A program made the translations under genes and the position numbers. The notes beneath the pieces were generated by a model. That model was not told the origin of the DNA. It ran no database searches and saw only the letters and a list, made by a program, of their open reading frames with translations. This document shows, one piece after another, positions 6,098-15,491 of a stretch of DNA of 57,321 nucleotides. The DNA comes from Bacteroidia bacterium. Its GTDB lineage: Bacteria; Bacteroidota; Bacteroidia; NS11-12g; UBA9320. Location of the stretch: positions 1 to 57,321 of the forward strand of contig JAGVMN010000051.1 of the NCBI GenBank assembly GCA_020053795.1, in the 5' to 3' direction. Numbering within the stretch: the first letter of the stretch is position 1; every line of letters begins with the position of its first letter.

Positions 6098-7447
6098 ATG
6101 GGTAAACTTATCAAACTCCGCAGAGGCAAAGACATAAAGTTGGAAGGTGAAACTTCACTTGAAATGGCTCCTGCTCAATCCATCAGAAATTATGCAATAA
6201 AGCCCACAGATTTCAATGGTATCGTTCCTAAAATATTGGTAAAACCAGGCGATGAGGTAAAAGCCGGAACGCCATTGTTTCATTCAAAGAAAAATGCTGA
6301 AATTCTTTTTTGCTCTCCTGTTAGTGGTGAAATTGCCGATGTAGTGAGAGGTGACCGCAGGCTGGTATTGGAAGTGAGGATTCTGGCCGATGCTGTGAAT
6401 AAATATGAATCGTTTCCCAAAGAAAACCCTTCGTCGCTTGGCAGAGAGCAAATACTGGAAAGATTGAAGCAAAGTGGTTGCTGGCCATTGATCAGGCAGC
6501 GGCCTTTTAATATTATAGCGGATCCACAGGACGAACCCAAGTCAATATTCATCTCATCGTTTGATACTGCCCCATTGGCCCCCGATTACAACTACATTCT
6601 TAAAGATCAGGCAGTAGAATTTCAGACAGGTTTGAATGCACTTGTTAAACTGACTGCCGGCAAAGTATATTTAAACCTGAAAAAAGGTGCAAACAATTGC
6701 GATGCTTTTGCCAAAGCAAATGGTGTTGAAACTTTCGAATTTGAAGGGCCTCACCCAGCCGGAAACGTTGGTATCCAAATCCATCATATTGATCCCATCA
6801 ACAAAGGAGACGTTGTTTGGGTGGTCAATCCTCAGGATGTGGCTGTCATAGGCAGACTTTTTATTGAAGGTCGTTATATCAACGAGAAATTGATTGCACT
6901 TGCCGGATCAGAGGTTAAAAACCGCAAGTATCATAAAGTCTTTTCAGGTGCATCAATTGAAACACTTGTTCAAAACAACATCAGCGAAAGCAAAAACAGG
7001 TTCATCAGCGGAAACGTTCTGACAGGAACACAAATAGAACAAGCGGGATATCTGGGGTTTTACGACAATGTTGTAACCGTCATTCCCGAAGGCGATCATT
7101 ACGAATTTATGGGATGGCTGATACCCTCATACCCAAGACCCAGTGTTTCTAAAACTTTTCCTTATTATCTCACCCCGGACAAAAAATTCAAAGTAAACAC
7201 CAATTTTCACGGCGAAGAAAGAGCCTTTGTGATGACGGGTGAGTATGACAAGGTACTCCCAATGGATGTTTTGCCTGTTCCATTGTTAAAGGCTATACTG
7301 GCCGCAGATTTTGACAACATGGAAAGCCTCGGTATTTATGAAGTTGTGGAAGAGGATCTCGCCCTTTGCGAATTTGTTTGTACCTCAAAAATTAATGCTC
7401 AGAAGATTTTGAGGGATGGTTTAGATATGTTAATGAGAGAAGGCTAA
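6098..7447 (+). CDS. nqrA: Na+-translocating NADH:quinone reductase subunit A
   Basis: The product is 449 aa, full length for NqrA, the large soluble cytoplasmic subunit of Na+-NQR. The start MGKLIKLRRGKDIKLEG and the biotinyl-like PKILVKPGDEVKAGTPLFHSK segment (about 45-65) are characteristic. ISGNVLTG and EFMGWLIPSYPRPSVSKTF mark the C-terminal half. The subunit packs on NqrB and contributes to quinone reduction but carries no redox cofactor of its own. It is the first gene of the nqrABCDEF-apbE operon, 44 bp before nqrB. Confidence 0.95.
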   Translation: MGKLIKLRRGKDIKLEGETSLEMAPAQSIRNYAIKPTDFNGIVPKILVKPGDEVKAGTPLFHSKKNAEILFCSPVSGEIADVVRGDRRLVLEVRILADAVNKYESFPKENPSSLGREQILERLKQSGCWPLIRQRPFNIIADPQDEPKSIFISSFDTAPLAPDYNYILKDQAVEFQTGLNALVKLTAGKVYLNLKKGANNCDAFAKANGVETFEFEGPHPAGNVGIQIHHIDPINKGDVVWVVNPQDVAVIGRLFIEGRYINEKLIALAGSEVKNRKYHKVFSGASIETLVQNNISESKNRFISGNVLTGTQIEQAGYLGFYDNVVTVIPEGDHYEFMGWLIPSYPRPSVSKTFPYYLTPDKKFKVNTNFHGEERAFVMTGEYDKVLPMDVLPVPLLKAILAADFDNMESLGIYEVVEEDLALCEFVCTSKINAQKILRDGLDMLMREG

Positions 7448-7491
7448 TTTCAAAAAACAAAAATAAGGCTCGTCTATATAGAACAACTTAA

Positions 7492-8637
7492 ATGAAATTT
7501 TTACGAAAGACATTAGATAAGGTAAAGCCAACATTCAGCGAAGGCGGAAAACTAAGTTTCCTGCAATCGACATTTGAAGCCATAGAAACGTTTCTTTTTG
7601 TTCCCAATCATACAACGCATGGTGGCACACATATCAGAGATGGTATTGACCTGAAGCGAACCATGATTACGGTTGTACTGGCTTTAGTACCTTGCCTTGT
7701 GTGGGGAATATTCAATGTGGGTTATCAGCATTTTTTATCTTTAGGACAGACAGGAAGTTTCTTTTCAGTTCAAAACTTCCTGTTTGGACTTGAAAAAGTC
7801 TTCCCTATCATTATTGTCTCTTATGTCTCAGGCCTGACTGTAGAATTTATGTTTGCTCAGATTAGGAGACATTCGGTTAATGAAGGTTTTCTGGTAACAG
7901 GCATTCTCATTCCATTAATTATGCCACCGGATGTTCCGCTATGGATGGTATCCATGTCAACCATTTTTGCTGTGGTAGTTGGCAAAGAAATTTTCGGAGG
8001 AACAGGAATGAACTTTTTAAATCCTGCTCTTACTGCAAGAGTTTTCCTGTTTTTTGCCTACCCGACAAAAATTAGCGGAGACCTCGTATGGGTTGCTGAA
8101 AAGGCTGACGGGTATTCCGGGGCAACCAATCTATCACTTGCCTCTACCGGTGGGCAGTCTGCCATGATTAATACTGACTGGCAGATGTTTATGGGCTACG
8201 AAATGGGTTCTATTGGCGAAACATCTGTTCTAATGTGTTTAATCGGGGCTGCGATACTTATTGTAACCGGAATCGGAAGTTGGAGAATTATGATTACGGC
8301 TGTGATTGGGGCTCTGGTCATGGGATATATTCTGAATTTGGTGGGAGCAGGACCTTTTGCAGAGGTTGAACCTTATAAACATTTACTGATGGGCGGCTTT
8401 ATGTTCGGGGCTGTGTTTATGGCAACTGACCCTGTATCTGCCGCACAAACCCAAACAGGAAAACTTTGGTACGGATTCTTTATTGGAATCTTTTGCGTTT
8501 TTGTAAGAGTGATTAATCCGGCATATCCGGAGGGGATGATGCTGGCCATTTTGTTGATGAATGTTTTTGCCCCATTGATAGACTATTTTGTAATTGAATC
8601 TAACAAGAAAAAAAGACTGAAACGTGCAAAGATCTAA
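7492..8637 (+). CDS. nqrB: Na+-translocating NADH:quinone reductase subunit B
   Basis: The product is 381 aa and is the main ion-translocating membrane subunit, of the NqrB/RnfD family. After a soluble N-terminus, GGTHIRDGIDLKRTM precedes about ten hydrophobic helices. The flavinylation motif is DGYSGATNLSL (Thr212 of SGAT), the residue to which ApbE attaches FMN through a phosphoester. GGFMFGAVFMATDPVSAAQT in the last third is also diagnostic. It overlaps nqrC by 14 nt, so translation is probably coupled. Confidence 0.95.
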   Translation: MKFLRKTLDKVKPTFSEGGKLSFLQSTFEAIETFLFVPNHTTHGGTHIRDGIDLKRTMITVVLALVPCLVWGIFNVGYQHFLSLGQTGSFFSVQNFLFGLEKVFPIIIVSYVSGLTVEFMFAQIRRHSVNEGFLVTGILIPLIMPPDVPLWMVSMSTIFAVVVGKEIFGGTGMNFLNPALTARVFLFFAYPTKISGDLVWVAEKADGYSGATNLSLASTGGQSAMINTDWQMFMGYEMGSIGETSVLMCLIGAAILIVTGIGSWRIMITAVIGALVMGYILNLVGAGPFAEVEPYKHLLMGGFMFGAVFMATDPVSAAQTQTGKLWYGFFIGIFCVFVRVINPAYPEGMMLAILLMNVFAPLIDYFVIESNKKKRLKRAKI

Positions 8638-9355
8638 TTTATACATCCTTATTTACACCATAGTGCTAACGGTAGTTTGCGGTGTGGTTTTGGCCGTGAC
8701 TAAGCAGTTACTCGCACCGGCTCAGAAAATGCAAATTGAGCTTGACCGTAAAAAGAATATTCTGTTAACCTTTATGGAATTAAAGGAAAGCGATGACCCT
8801 TTGAAGATTTATTCCTCAAGAGTAAAAGAGTACGTGATTAATTTTGAGGGTGAAAAAGTTGAAGGTAATGCGGGTGATATCAACGTAGAAAAACAATCAA
8901 AAAAACCAAAGAAAGAAAGGTTGTTGCCGGTTTATGAAATAAGCAGCATAAATGATTCTTCAAAAACGGAGTTTTATGTCATACAAACCTGGGGAAAAGG
9001 TCTTTGGGACGTAATTTCTTCCTTTGTTTCAGTCAGGTCAGATGGTAACACAATTAACGGAGTGGTTTTCAACCACAAAGCAGAAACACCCGGTTTGGGG
9101 GCTAGAATTAAAGACGACCCCAATGTTTACAAACGTTACAAAGGCAAAACAATTTTTGAAGGTGATCAGCTTGTCTCAGTAGAAATGAAAAAAGGCGAGG
9201 GAAAGGATTATTCAGATAAGCCGCATGAGATTGATGGTATGAGTGGTGCCACTTTAACTGGAAAAGGTGTCAATGCCATGTTGTTGGAATATACAGAATG
9301 TTATCAGAAATTTTTACTGAAGAGACGCGAGATGTACAAGATGGCTGCTCATTAA
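8624..9355 (+). CDS. nqrC: Na+-translocating NADH:quinone reductase subunit C
   Basis: The product is 243 aa. It has one N-terminal membrane anchor (YILIYTIVLTVVCGVVLAVT, about 7-26) and a periplasmic FMN-binding domain with the motif HEIDGMSGATLTGKGV (Thr210 of SGAT is the covalent FMN site). TWGKGLWDVIS and KAETPGLGARI are typical of the family. The start is GTG at 8624, inside the end of nqrB. A Lys-rich stretch (KQSKKPKKERL, about 90-100) interrupts the usual region between anchor and FMN domain. Confidence 0.95.
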   Translation: MQRSNLYILIYTIVLTVVCGVVLAVTKQLLAPAQKMQIELDRKKNILLTFMELKESDDPLKIYSSRVKEYVINFEGEKVEGNAGDINVEKQSKKPKKERLLPVYEISSINDSSKTEFYVIQTWGKGLWDVISSFVSVRSDGNTINGVVFNHKAETPGLGARIKDDPNVYKRYKGKTIFEGDQLVSVEMKKGEGKDYSDKPHEIDGMSGATLTGKGVNAMLLEYTECYQKFLLKRREMYKMAAH

Positions 9356-9386
9356 TTAAAGTTGTATCAAGTTAATATCAAAAACT

Positions 9387-10067
9387 ATGTCAACAGATGT
9401 ATTAGACCTTAAAGAAGAAAAGAAATCCGAAGCACTTTTCTCTAAAAAGAATAGACAACTTCTCTCAAACCCATTGGATTCTGATAATCCGGTTACGGTT
9501 CAGATATTAGGAATATGTTCGGCTTTGGCTGTCACGGTTCAAATGAAACCTGCAATTTATATGGCTTTCGGGTTAACCTTTGTAACTGCATTTTCAAATC
9601 TGTTTATCTCCATGATCAGAAATTCAATTCCTTCCAGAATCAGAATTATCGTTCAACTCGCAGTGGTTTCCCTCTGGGTTATACTTGTTGATGAATTGCT
9701 TCGTGCTTATGCTTTCGATGTTTCAAAACAACTATCTGTTTTTGTGGGATTGATTATAACAAACTGTATAGTAATGGGTCGTCTCGAAGCTTATGCCATG
9801 GCTAACAAGCCCTGGCCTTCTTTTTTAGACGGCGTTGGTAACGGATTGGGTTATTCTGCGATACTTCTGATCCTTGCTACGGTTAGAGAACTGTTTGGGC
9901 AGGGATCAATAATGAAAGGTACACCTTTGGAAGTGCATCCGTTTGAAGCAATGAACTTGCCATTTACCGGCAATGGAGTGTTAATGATGCCTGCTGGGGC
10001 CTGTATATTAATTGGACTTTTGATCTGGGCACAGAGAGCCAGAAATGGTTATCGTGAAGAGGCTTGA
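9387..10067 (+). CDS. nqrD: Na+-translocating NADH:quinone reductase subunit D
   Basis: The product is 226 aa, a six-helix membrane subunit of the NqrDE/RnfAE family. Two conserved membrane cysteines are visible, Cys44 in ILGICSALAVT and Cys127 in IITNCIVMGRLEA. With the pair in NqrE they are known to hold an iron centre between the subunits. RNSIPSRIRIIVQLAVV is a family segment. It lies 31 bp after nqrC. Confidence 0.95.
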   Translation: MSTDVLDLKEEKKSEALFSKKNRQLLSNPLDSDNPVTVQILGICSALAVTVQMKPAIYMAFGLTFVTAFSNLFISMIRNSIPSRIRIIVQLAVVSLWVILVDELLRAYAFDVSKQLSVFVGLIITNCIVMGRLEAYAMANKPWPSFLDGVGNGLGYSAILLILATVRELFGQGSIMKGTPLEVHPFEAMNLPFTGNGVLMMPAGACILIGLLIWAQRARNGYREEA

Positions 10068-10095
10068 TAAACACATTACTTAAGAAATAAGAAGA

Positions 10096-10710
10096 ATGGA
10101 AAACTTAGTTAATATCGGTATAAAGTCAATCTTTATAGACAATATGATTTTCGCCTATTTTCTGGGCATGTGTTCCTTTTTGGCAGTGTCCAAAAAAGTG
10201 AGTACAGCCATTGGATTGGGTATTGCAGTTGTTTTTGTTTTGGGTTTCACAGTTCCTCTAAATTGGTTGGTACAGCATTTCTTTCTCAATGAGGGTGCGA
10301 TGGCCTGGGTCAGTGCCTCTTTCAAGGATGTAGATTTGAGTTTTCTGAGTTTTATTATTTTTATTTCGGTTATTGCTGCCTTCACACAATTAACTGAAAT
10401 GGGTGTTGAAAAGCTTTCACCGCCATTGTACGCGTCACTGGGAATCTTTCTGCCATTGATTGCAGTTAACTGCTCTATCCTGGGAGGAGCCCTGTTTATG
10501 CTTCAAAGACCTTATACTTTTGGCGAAGCTACAGTATTTGGATTTGGTTCCGGTATAGGTTGGATGCTCGCTATTGTATCATTTGCCGCCATCAGAGAAA
10601 AACTCAAATACTCGAATGTCCCTAAGCCATTGAGGGGATTGGGCCTGGCATTTCTGATAGTTGGGTTAATGTCATTTGCATTTCAAACATTTTTGGGTAT
10701 CTCTTTTTAA
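10096..10710 (+). CDS. nqrE: Na+-translocating NADH:quinone reductase subunit E
   Basis: The product is 204 aa, homologous to NqrD with inverted membrane topology. Cys26 in YFLGMCSFLAVSKK and Cys126 in LIAVNCSILGGALFM are the two iron-centre ligands. The C-terminal REKLKYSNVPKPLRGLG segment is conserved. It is 28 bp after nqrD and 23 bp before nqrF, within the operon. Confidence 0.95.
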   Translation: MENLVNIGIKSIFIDNMIFAYFLGMCSFLAVSKKVSTAIGLGIAVVFVLGFTVPLNWLVQHFFLNEGAMAWVSASFKDVDLSFLSFIIFISVIAAFTQLTEMGVEKLSPPLYASLGIFLPLIAVNCSILGGALFMLQRPYTFGEATVFGFGSGIGWMLAIVSFAAIREKLKYSNVPKPLRGLGLAFLIVGLMSFAFQTFLGISF

Positions 10711-10733
10711 TGGTCAAATAAAAGAAAAGGACG

Positions 10734-12038
10734 ATGTTAGATTCATCAGTAATTATATTAAGCGGGGTTGTTTTTACTCTGGTCATTCTGTTACTCGTTT
10801 TGGTATTGCAGTATGCCGCCAAAGCATTGGTTCAGCAGGGCGATGTTAAGATTCTTATCAATAACGAGAAGACGATTACCATTCCGGCAGGTGGTACACT
10901 ATTGTCTGCTCTATCAAGCGAGAAGATTTTTCTCCCTTCAGCTTGTGGTGGAGGCGGAACCTGTGCCTTGTGCAAATGTCAGGTGATCGAGGGAGGTGGT
11001 GATATTCTCTCAACAGAAACCGGACATATTAACCGCAGAGATCAAAAAGCCAATTGGCGTTTGGCTTGTCAGGTGAAGGTGAAAAACGATATGAAGATTC
11101 ATATCCCCGAAGAGATTTTTGGAATTAAAAAATGGGAATGCACGGTGCTTTCAAACTACAATGTGGCTTCGTTCATTAAAGAATTTGTTGTGAAGTTACC
11201 CGAAGGAGAACATCTGGAGTTTGAAGCCGGAGGCTATATACAGATTGACGTGCCAGCCACCGAGGTTAACTTTAGTAAAATAGATATCACCGCTCATCCT
11301 GATTTGAAAAGAGACCCTATGGATTTTAAACCGGAGTGGGATAAATACAAACTTTGGGATCTGAAAATGAAAAGCCCTGAGCCTGTTTTCAGAGCATATT
11401 CAATGGCCAATCACCCGGCAGAAGGTAATATTATAATGTTGAATATTCGTATTGCCACCCCGCCATGGGACCGAGCCAACAACAAATGGATGGATGTTAA
11501 TCCTGGTATTTGTTCATCATTTGTATTTGGTTGTGTTCCTGGAGATAAGGTGACAATTTCAGGCCCTTATGGAGAATTCTTTATTAAAGAAACCGGAGCC
11601 GAAATGATATATATAGGCGGAGGTGCAGGCATGGCCCCAATGAGATCTCATTTGTTTCATTTGTTTCACACACTTAAAACCAATCGCAAGGTTACCTATT
11701 GGTATGGTGGTCGCTCTAAGAGGGAATTGTTTTATCTCGATCATTTCAAAGCCATCGAAAAAGAATTTCCTAATTTTAAATTTTTCGTGGTACTTTCGGA
11801 GCCTATGCCTGAGGACAATTGGAAAGTAAAAACAGACATGAATGACAAGGAAGGCGATGGGTTTGTTGGCTTTGTCCATCAAGCCGTAATAGACCAATAC
11901 CTGAAAAAACACGACTCTCCGGAGGACATAGAGTTTTATTTCTGCGGGCCTCCGTTGATGAATCAAGCCGTACTGAAAATGGTTGATGAGTGGGGTGTTC
12001 CACCTGAGAATGTCTCTTTTGATGATTTTGGAGGCTAA
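10734..12038 (+). CDS. nqrF: Na+-translocating NADH:quinone reductase subunit F
   Basis: The product is 434 aa and is the NADH-oxidising entry subunit. It has one N-terminal helix (about 5-28), then a plant-type 2Fe-2S ferredoxin domain with ligands Cys71, Cys77, Cys80 ([13 protein letters not shown]) and Cys112 (LACQVKV). A ferredoxin-NADP reductase-like module follows, with FAD motif [12 protein letters not shown] motif [14 protein letters not shown] and a C-terminal [13 protein letters not shown] segment. Its stop overlaps the apbE start by 1 nt. Confidence 0.95.
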   Translation: MLDSSVIILSGVVFTLVILLLVLVLQYAAKALVQQGDVKILINNEKTITIPAGGTLLSALSSEKIFLPSACGGGGTCALCKCQVIEGGGDILSTETGHINRRDQKANWRLACQVKVKNDMKIHIPEEIFGIKKWECTVLSNYNVASFIKEFVVKLPEGEHLEFEAGGYIQIDVPATEVNFSKIDITAHPDLKRDPMDFKPEWDKYKLWDLKMKSPEPVFRAYSMANHPAEGNIIMLNIRIATPPWDRANNKWMDVNPGICSSFVFGCVPGDKVTISGPYGEFFIKETGAEMIYIGGGAGMAPMRSHLFHLFHTLKTNRKVTYWYGGRSKRELFYLDHFKAIEKEFPNFKFFVVLSEPMPEDNWKVKTDMNDKEGDGFVGFVHQAVIDQYLKKHDSPEDIEFYFCGPPLMNQAVLKMVDEWGVPPENVSFDDFGG

Positions 12039-13126
12039 TGAAATTGCTTTCTATTCACAAACTTACAAGGCCTGTTATCACAACGGGCCATTTTTTTGAG
12101 ATCGCTTGTTTTCTTTTCATTATTGCATGCAATCCTTCGGATAAGAATACCACACCACAAATTCTGCTTGAGGGTGAAACAATGGGTACTACCTATCATA
12201 TAAAAATTTGCGGTGAAGGTGATAATAAATCCTTGCAATTAGAGATTGACTCAATTCTTGTGGAATTTAGCCGTGCACTTTCTACCTATGACCCCAGTTC
12301 ATTGATTTCGCGTTTCAACAACAATTTAATGGGTATTGAAGCCATGAAGAATATACAAGACCCTATAGCCAAATCAAATCTCAATCATTTTCTCAAAGTT
12401 TGTTATCGTTCTTTTGATGTTTATCAGGCCAGTTCAGGGGCTTTCGATCCTGCGGCGGGCCCTTTGTTCAAAATCTGGGGCTTTGCCGAAAACGAAATCG
12501 TTAAAATACCTGAACAATCTGCCATTGATTCTCTCTTACTTTTTTCACATTTCGACATGCTGGAATTTATTGATGGGTTTCCTGTAAAAAAAGACCTACG
12601 TCTTCAATTGAATTTCAACGCTATTGCACCGGGATATGCGACTGATGTAGTTGCTGGCTGGCTGGAAGACAGAGGTTATAAAAATTACATGGTTGAAATT
12701 GGTGGGGAAATCAATTGTGCAGGAACAAACACAGAAGGGAATCCCTGGCAGATTGGAATAAATAAACCGGAAGAAAACGCAGGGAAGGAGGATATTAAGG
12801 TCAGGGTTGCATTGAGTAATCAGGCTTTAGCCACATCTGGTAATTACCGCAATTTCTATTTTAAGGATGGTAAGCGATATGCCCACACGATTGATCCAAA
12901 AAATGGTCACCCTACTGAAAATGAATTACTGAGTGCTACGATCATGGCACCTGATTGCATGACGGCAGATGCTTATGCCACAGCCTGTATGGTACTTGGA
13001 AAAAACGGCTGTCTGGATTTGGTAAAAGGTGATACCACGTTAAAAGTATTTTTAATTTATTCCGACAGCTCCGGCCTTGTAAATACTGCCTTTAGTCCGG
13101 GGGTAGAGAAAATTATTTTACCTTAG
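12038..13126 (+). CDS. apbE: FAD:protein FMN transferase (lipoprotein ApbE)
   Basis: The product is 362 aa. It transfers FMN from FAD onto the SGAT threonines of NqrB and NqrC, which explains its place as the last gene of the operon. The N-terminus has a lipoprotein signal (FLFIIACNP, lipid Cys at about 31), so it acts at the periplasmic face. Family motifs are MGTTYHI, SGAFDPAAGPLFKIWGF, FNAIAPGYATDVVA, the Gly-rich MVEIGGEI and the metal site YAHTIDPKNGHP. Its 3' end overlaps the opposing nqrM-like gene by 14 nt. Confidence 0.92.
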   Translation: MKLLSIHKLTRPVITTGHFFEIACFLFIIACNPSDKNTTPQILLEGETMGTTYHIKICGEGDNKSLQLEIDSILVEFSRALSTYDPSSLISRFNNNLMGIEAMKNIQDPIAKSNLNHFLKVCYRSFDVYQASSGAFDPAAGPLFKIWGFAENEIVKIPEQSAIDSLLLFSHFDMLEFIDGFPVKKDLRLQLNFNAIAPGYATDVVAGWLEDRGYKNYMVEIGGEINCAGTNTEGNPWQIGINKPEENAGKEDIKVRVALSNQALATSGNYRNFYFKDGKRYAHTIDPKNGHPTENELLSATIMAPDCMTADAYATACMVLGKNGCLDLVKGDTTLKVFLIYSDSSGLVNTAFSPGVEKIILP

Positions 13127-13313
13127 CCTCGTCTCCGCAGGGTTCCCCAACCTTAGCACCACAAACACCACAAACAACTCCCTGTTCGGCAAGCATTGGA
13201 TTTTTAGAAGCACACCCCCCTCTTACCTCGGCATTTTTAATAAACAAAAGCCTTACAGCCATTCCTAAAATCCCAATTCCTAAAATCCCAATTGCCAATA
13301 AAACCGTTACCAT
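13113..13313 (-). CDS. nqrM: NqrM-like Na+-NQR maturation protein
   Basis: The product is 66 aa: one N-terminal transmembrane helix (MVTVLLAIGILGIGILGMAV) and a cytoplasmic tail with four cysteines (Cys34, Cys48, Cys51, Cys59; RGGCASKN, VVCGVCGAK, EPCGDE). NqrM (DUF539) is a small one-helix, four-Cys protein needed to build the iron centre between NqrD and NqrE. Size, layout and position beside nqrABCDEF-apbE fit. It is on the opposite strand, tail to tail with apbE. A TAnnTTTG box sits only 4 nt before its ATG. The assignment rests on pattern and context rather than alignment. Confidence 0.72.
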   Translation of the reverse strand: MVTVLLAIGILGIGILGMAVRLLFIKNAEVRGGCASKNPMLAEQGVVCGVCGAKVGEPCGDEAKVK

Positions 13314-13317
13314 GACA

Positions 13318-13325
13318 CAAAATTA
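13318..13325 (-). promoter_or_regulatory. -7 promoter box TAATTTTG of the nqrM-like gene
   Basis: A perfect TAnnTTTG on the minus strand, only 4 nt before the ATG (13313-13311). The transcript would be leaderless or nearly so. Confidence 0.45.
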
Positions 13326-13455
13326 ATTCTTTAATCAAACAGCGTGGCAACATTTTTGTTTATAGAAAGAAGAATTTTTTTCGACCGGATAGGACGATTA
13401 GGTTCGATTGTAACATTAATGATCTAATTTCGTACAGCGTTAAACAGAATTGTAT

Positions 13456-13695
13456 ATGATGAACAAAATAAAAAAAACCCGACATCTCATCGCAAAGTTC
13501 ATTGTTTCCTTATTGCTTGTATTTAACCTGATAGCCTATTCAGCCAGTCACAATTATTTTACACAAAATGCCAACGCCGAAATCTTAAAAAATAACTCAG
13601 AAGAATTCGGAGTTTTAAAAATGGGATGGCAACTGATACACTGGAGCTATTCACTTTTAAATCAGTTCAAAAGCACACCACCACCATCAGAATAA
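13456..13695 (+). CDS. Small membrane protein upstream of a LytS/LytTR pair
   Basis: About 79 aa from ATG 13456 (or ATG 13459). A basic N-terminus (KIKKTRH) precedes one hydrophobic helix (FIVSLLLVFNLIAYSA). The rest is a polar tail with aromatic residues (MGWQLIHWSYSLLN) ending in a Pro-rich STPPPSE. It could be a cleaved signal peptide or an anchor. It ends 8 nt before the histidine kinase, so it is probably co-transcribed and may be a sensor partner or signalling peptide, which is inference from position only. I recognise no family. Confidence 0.55.
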   Translation: MMNKIKKTRHLIAKFIVSLLLVFNLIAYSASHNYFTQNANAEILKNNSEEFGVLKMGWQLIHWSYSLLNQFKSTPPPSE

Positions 13696-13703
13696 CCTTC
13701 TAA

Positions 13704-14795
13704 ATGGACATCTCATTTCCTCCTCTTTACCGGAGGTTATCTCAGGCAAAGGTACATCACTTCCTCTTCTGGCTGATTTATTGGCTTTTCTGGGTATTCG
13801 TTTACCTCTTTACCTCAACAACCAAAGGTAGTCTTATCAATGCCTTTATAAACTCATTTATTATTATTGTGGTTCATGCCATTGCCAGCTATTTTAATAT
13901 CTATATCCTTTTCCCAAGGATGCTTAAAAAAAAGCTTTACTTGTACTATATTGTCAGTATAGTTCTTACTGTTATTTTATGTTGTTTTCTTCTTGCCTAT
14001 ACTTATACTATTTTGGAAAATAATAAACTGGACATTTGGTCAACTACTTTTTTTACCTTTAACGCATTCCTCATAAGTTATACTGTCGCCATCACCATGT
14101 CCCTCAAGATGGTGAAACAATGGTATGAGAGAGAGCAACTTACCCGCAAGCTTCACAATCTGAATGTAGAAACCGAATTAAAATATCTGAAATCTCAAAT
14201 CAACCCTCATTTTCTTTTTAATTGCCTGAATAGTCTTTATGCCCTGTCACTCAAAAAATCCGAACTGGCACCCAAAATGGTTCTGCGACTGTCAGACCTG
14301 CTCCGCTATTTGCTCTATGAGGCGGGCGAGCGATTTGTTGATCTGGACAAAGAACTGGAGTATCTGAAAAACTATCTTGAGTTAGAAAAGATAAGACACG
14401 GCGACCGATTGCATCCTCAATTGGAAGTAAAAGGCAATTTCGTGAGTAAAAAAATTGCACCTATGCTTTTCCTGACTTTTCTCGAAAACAGTTTCAAACA
14501 TGGTTTATCGAATGAGTCATCTGCAGGTTTTATTCATATTGAGATTGACGTTCAAGATAACGAATTGACCTTCTCCATTGGGAACAGTAAACCAAGAAGC
14601 AGTTCAATAAGTGAACAATTGCTCAAAGGACCGGGAGGTATTGGTCTGGAAAATGTGAAAAAACGCTTAGAACTTTTGTATCCCGGAAAACATGAGTTAA
14701 ACATTAGCGAAACAAAAGATGAATATTTGGTAAATTTGAAACTTACCCTCAACGAAGATTTTAAAATCGAAGAATATGAAATGTATAGCAATTGA
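13704..14795 (+). CDS. LytS-type sensor histidine kinase
   Basis: The product is 363 aa. Four hydrophobic helices occupy about 20-135. A His_kinase domain follows, with phospho-acceptor His169 in KSQINPHFLFNCLN, then an ATPase domain with the N box (LTFLENSFKHGL) and G box (GPGGIGLENVKKRLELLYPG). No extracellular sensor domain is present, so sensing is probably in the membrane helices or through the small protein encoded just upstream. It overlaps the response regulator by 20 nt. Confidence 0.92.
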   Translation: MDISFPPLYRRLSQAKVHHFLFWLIYWLFWVFVYLFTSTTKGSLINAFINSFIIIVVHAIASYFNIYILFPRMLKKKLYLYYIVSIVLTVILCCFLLAYTYTILENNKLDIWSTTFFTFNAFLISYTVAITMSLKMVKQWYEREQLTRKLHNLNVETELKYLKSQINPHFLFNCLNSLYALSLKKSELAPKMVLRLSDLLRYLLYEAGERFVDLDKELEYLKNYLELEKIRHGDRLHPQLEVKGNFVSKKIAPMLFLTFLENSFKHGLSNESSAGFIHIEIDVQDNELTFSIGNSKPRSSSISEQLLKGPGGIGLENVKKRLELLYPGKHELNISETKDEYLVNLKLTLNEDFKIEEYEMYSN

Positions 14796-15486
14796 CGATG
14801 AACCACTGGCATTAGACATCCTGAAAGACCATATTGCTAAAGTACCCGATCTGGCACTTTTGACCACGTTTAAAAATGCGATTGAAGCAGCGGAATATCT
14901 CAGAAATAATGAGGTTGACCTGTTGTTTCTCGACATCCAAATGCCAGAAGTAACAGGAATTGACTTCTTTAAATCACTGAAGAAACCACCTCTGGTGATC
15001 TTCACAACCGCCTATCCGGAATATGCAGTTGAGGGGTTTGAACTCAACGCCATTGATTATCTGCTGAAGCCCATTTCCTTTGAACGGTTCGAAAAGGCAC
15101 TGGAAAAAGCAAGAGAGTATTTCCGCTTTAAAAAAGGCGATGAGGTGGAAACTACTGAACTTCAGGAGGACTATATTTATGTCAAAGCCAATCAAAAACT
15201 GATCAAACTGAGCTATGACGATATTTTTTACATCGAGGCTTTTGCCGATTATGTCAAAATATACACACCACTCAAAAGAATTGTGACACTGCAGACCATG
15301 AAGAATATGGAACGAAAACTACCGGTTGACCGGTTCGTTCGCCTTCATCGTTCATTTATTGCAGGTCTCCATCATATTAAAGCCTTTTCAGGGAGCGAAG
15401 TTGAGGTGAACGGAGTAAAAATACCGATAGGTAAAAACTACAAAGACGACTTTTTGGCTATGATGAAGGGTAAAAATATACTCTGA
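14776..15486 (+). CDS. LytTR-family response regulator
   Basis: The product is 236 aa. The receiver domain (1-120) has acidic residues in IAIDDEPLA, phospho-acceptor Asp53 in FLDIQMPEVTG and the conserved Lys in YLLKPI (about 98). The C-terminal LytTR DNA-binding domain runs from about 140 (YIYVKANQKLIKLSYDDIFYIEA) to the end (RSFIAGLHHIKAF, KIPIGKNYKDDFLAM). It is the cognate partner of the kinase upstream. mazG follows after 5 nt and is likely co-transcribed. Confidence 0.93.
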   Translation: MKCIAIDDEPLALDILKDHIAKVPDLALLTTFKNAIEAAEYLRNNEVDLLFLDIQMPEVTGIDFFKSLKKPPLVIFTTAYPEYAVEGFELNAIDYLLKPISFERFEKALEKAREYFRFKKGDEVETTELQEDYIYVKANQKLIKLSYDDIFYIEAFADYVKIYTPLKRIVTLQTMKNMERKLPVDRFVRLHRSFIAGLHHIKAFSGSEVEVNGVKIPIGKNYKDDFLAMMKGKNIL

Positions 15487-15491
15487 GTTTT

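Noticed and set aside
13380-13450. Possible tRNA because of GGTTCGATTG near 13402
   Set aside because: No acceptor or anticodon arms can be formed around it.
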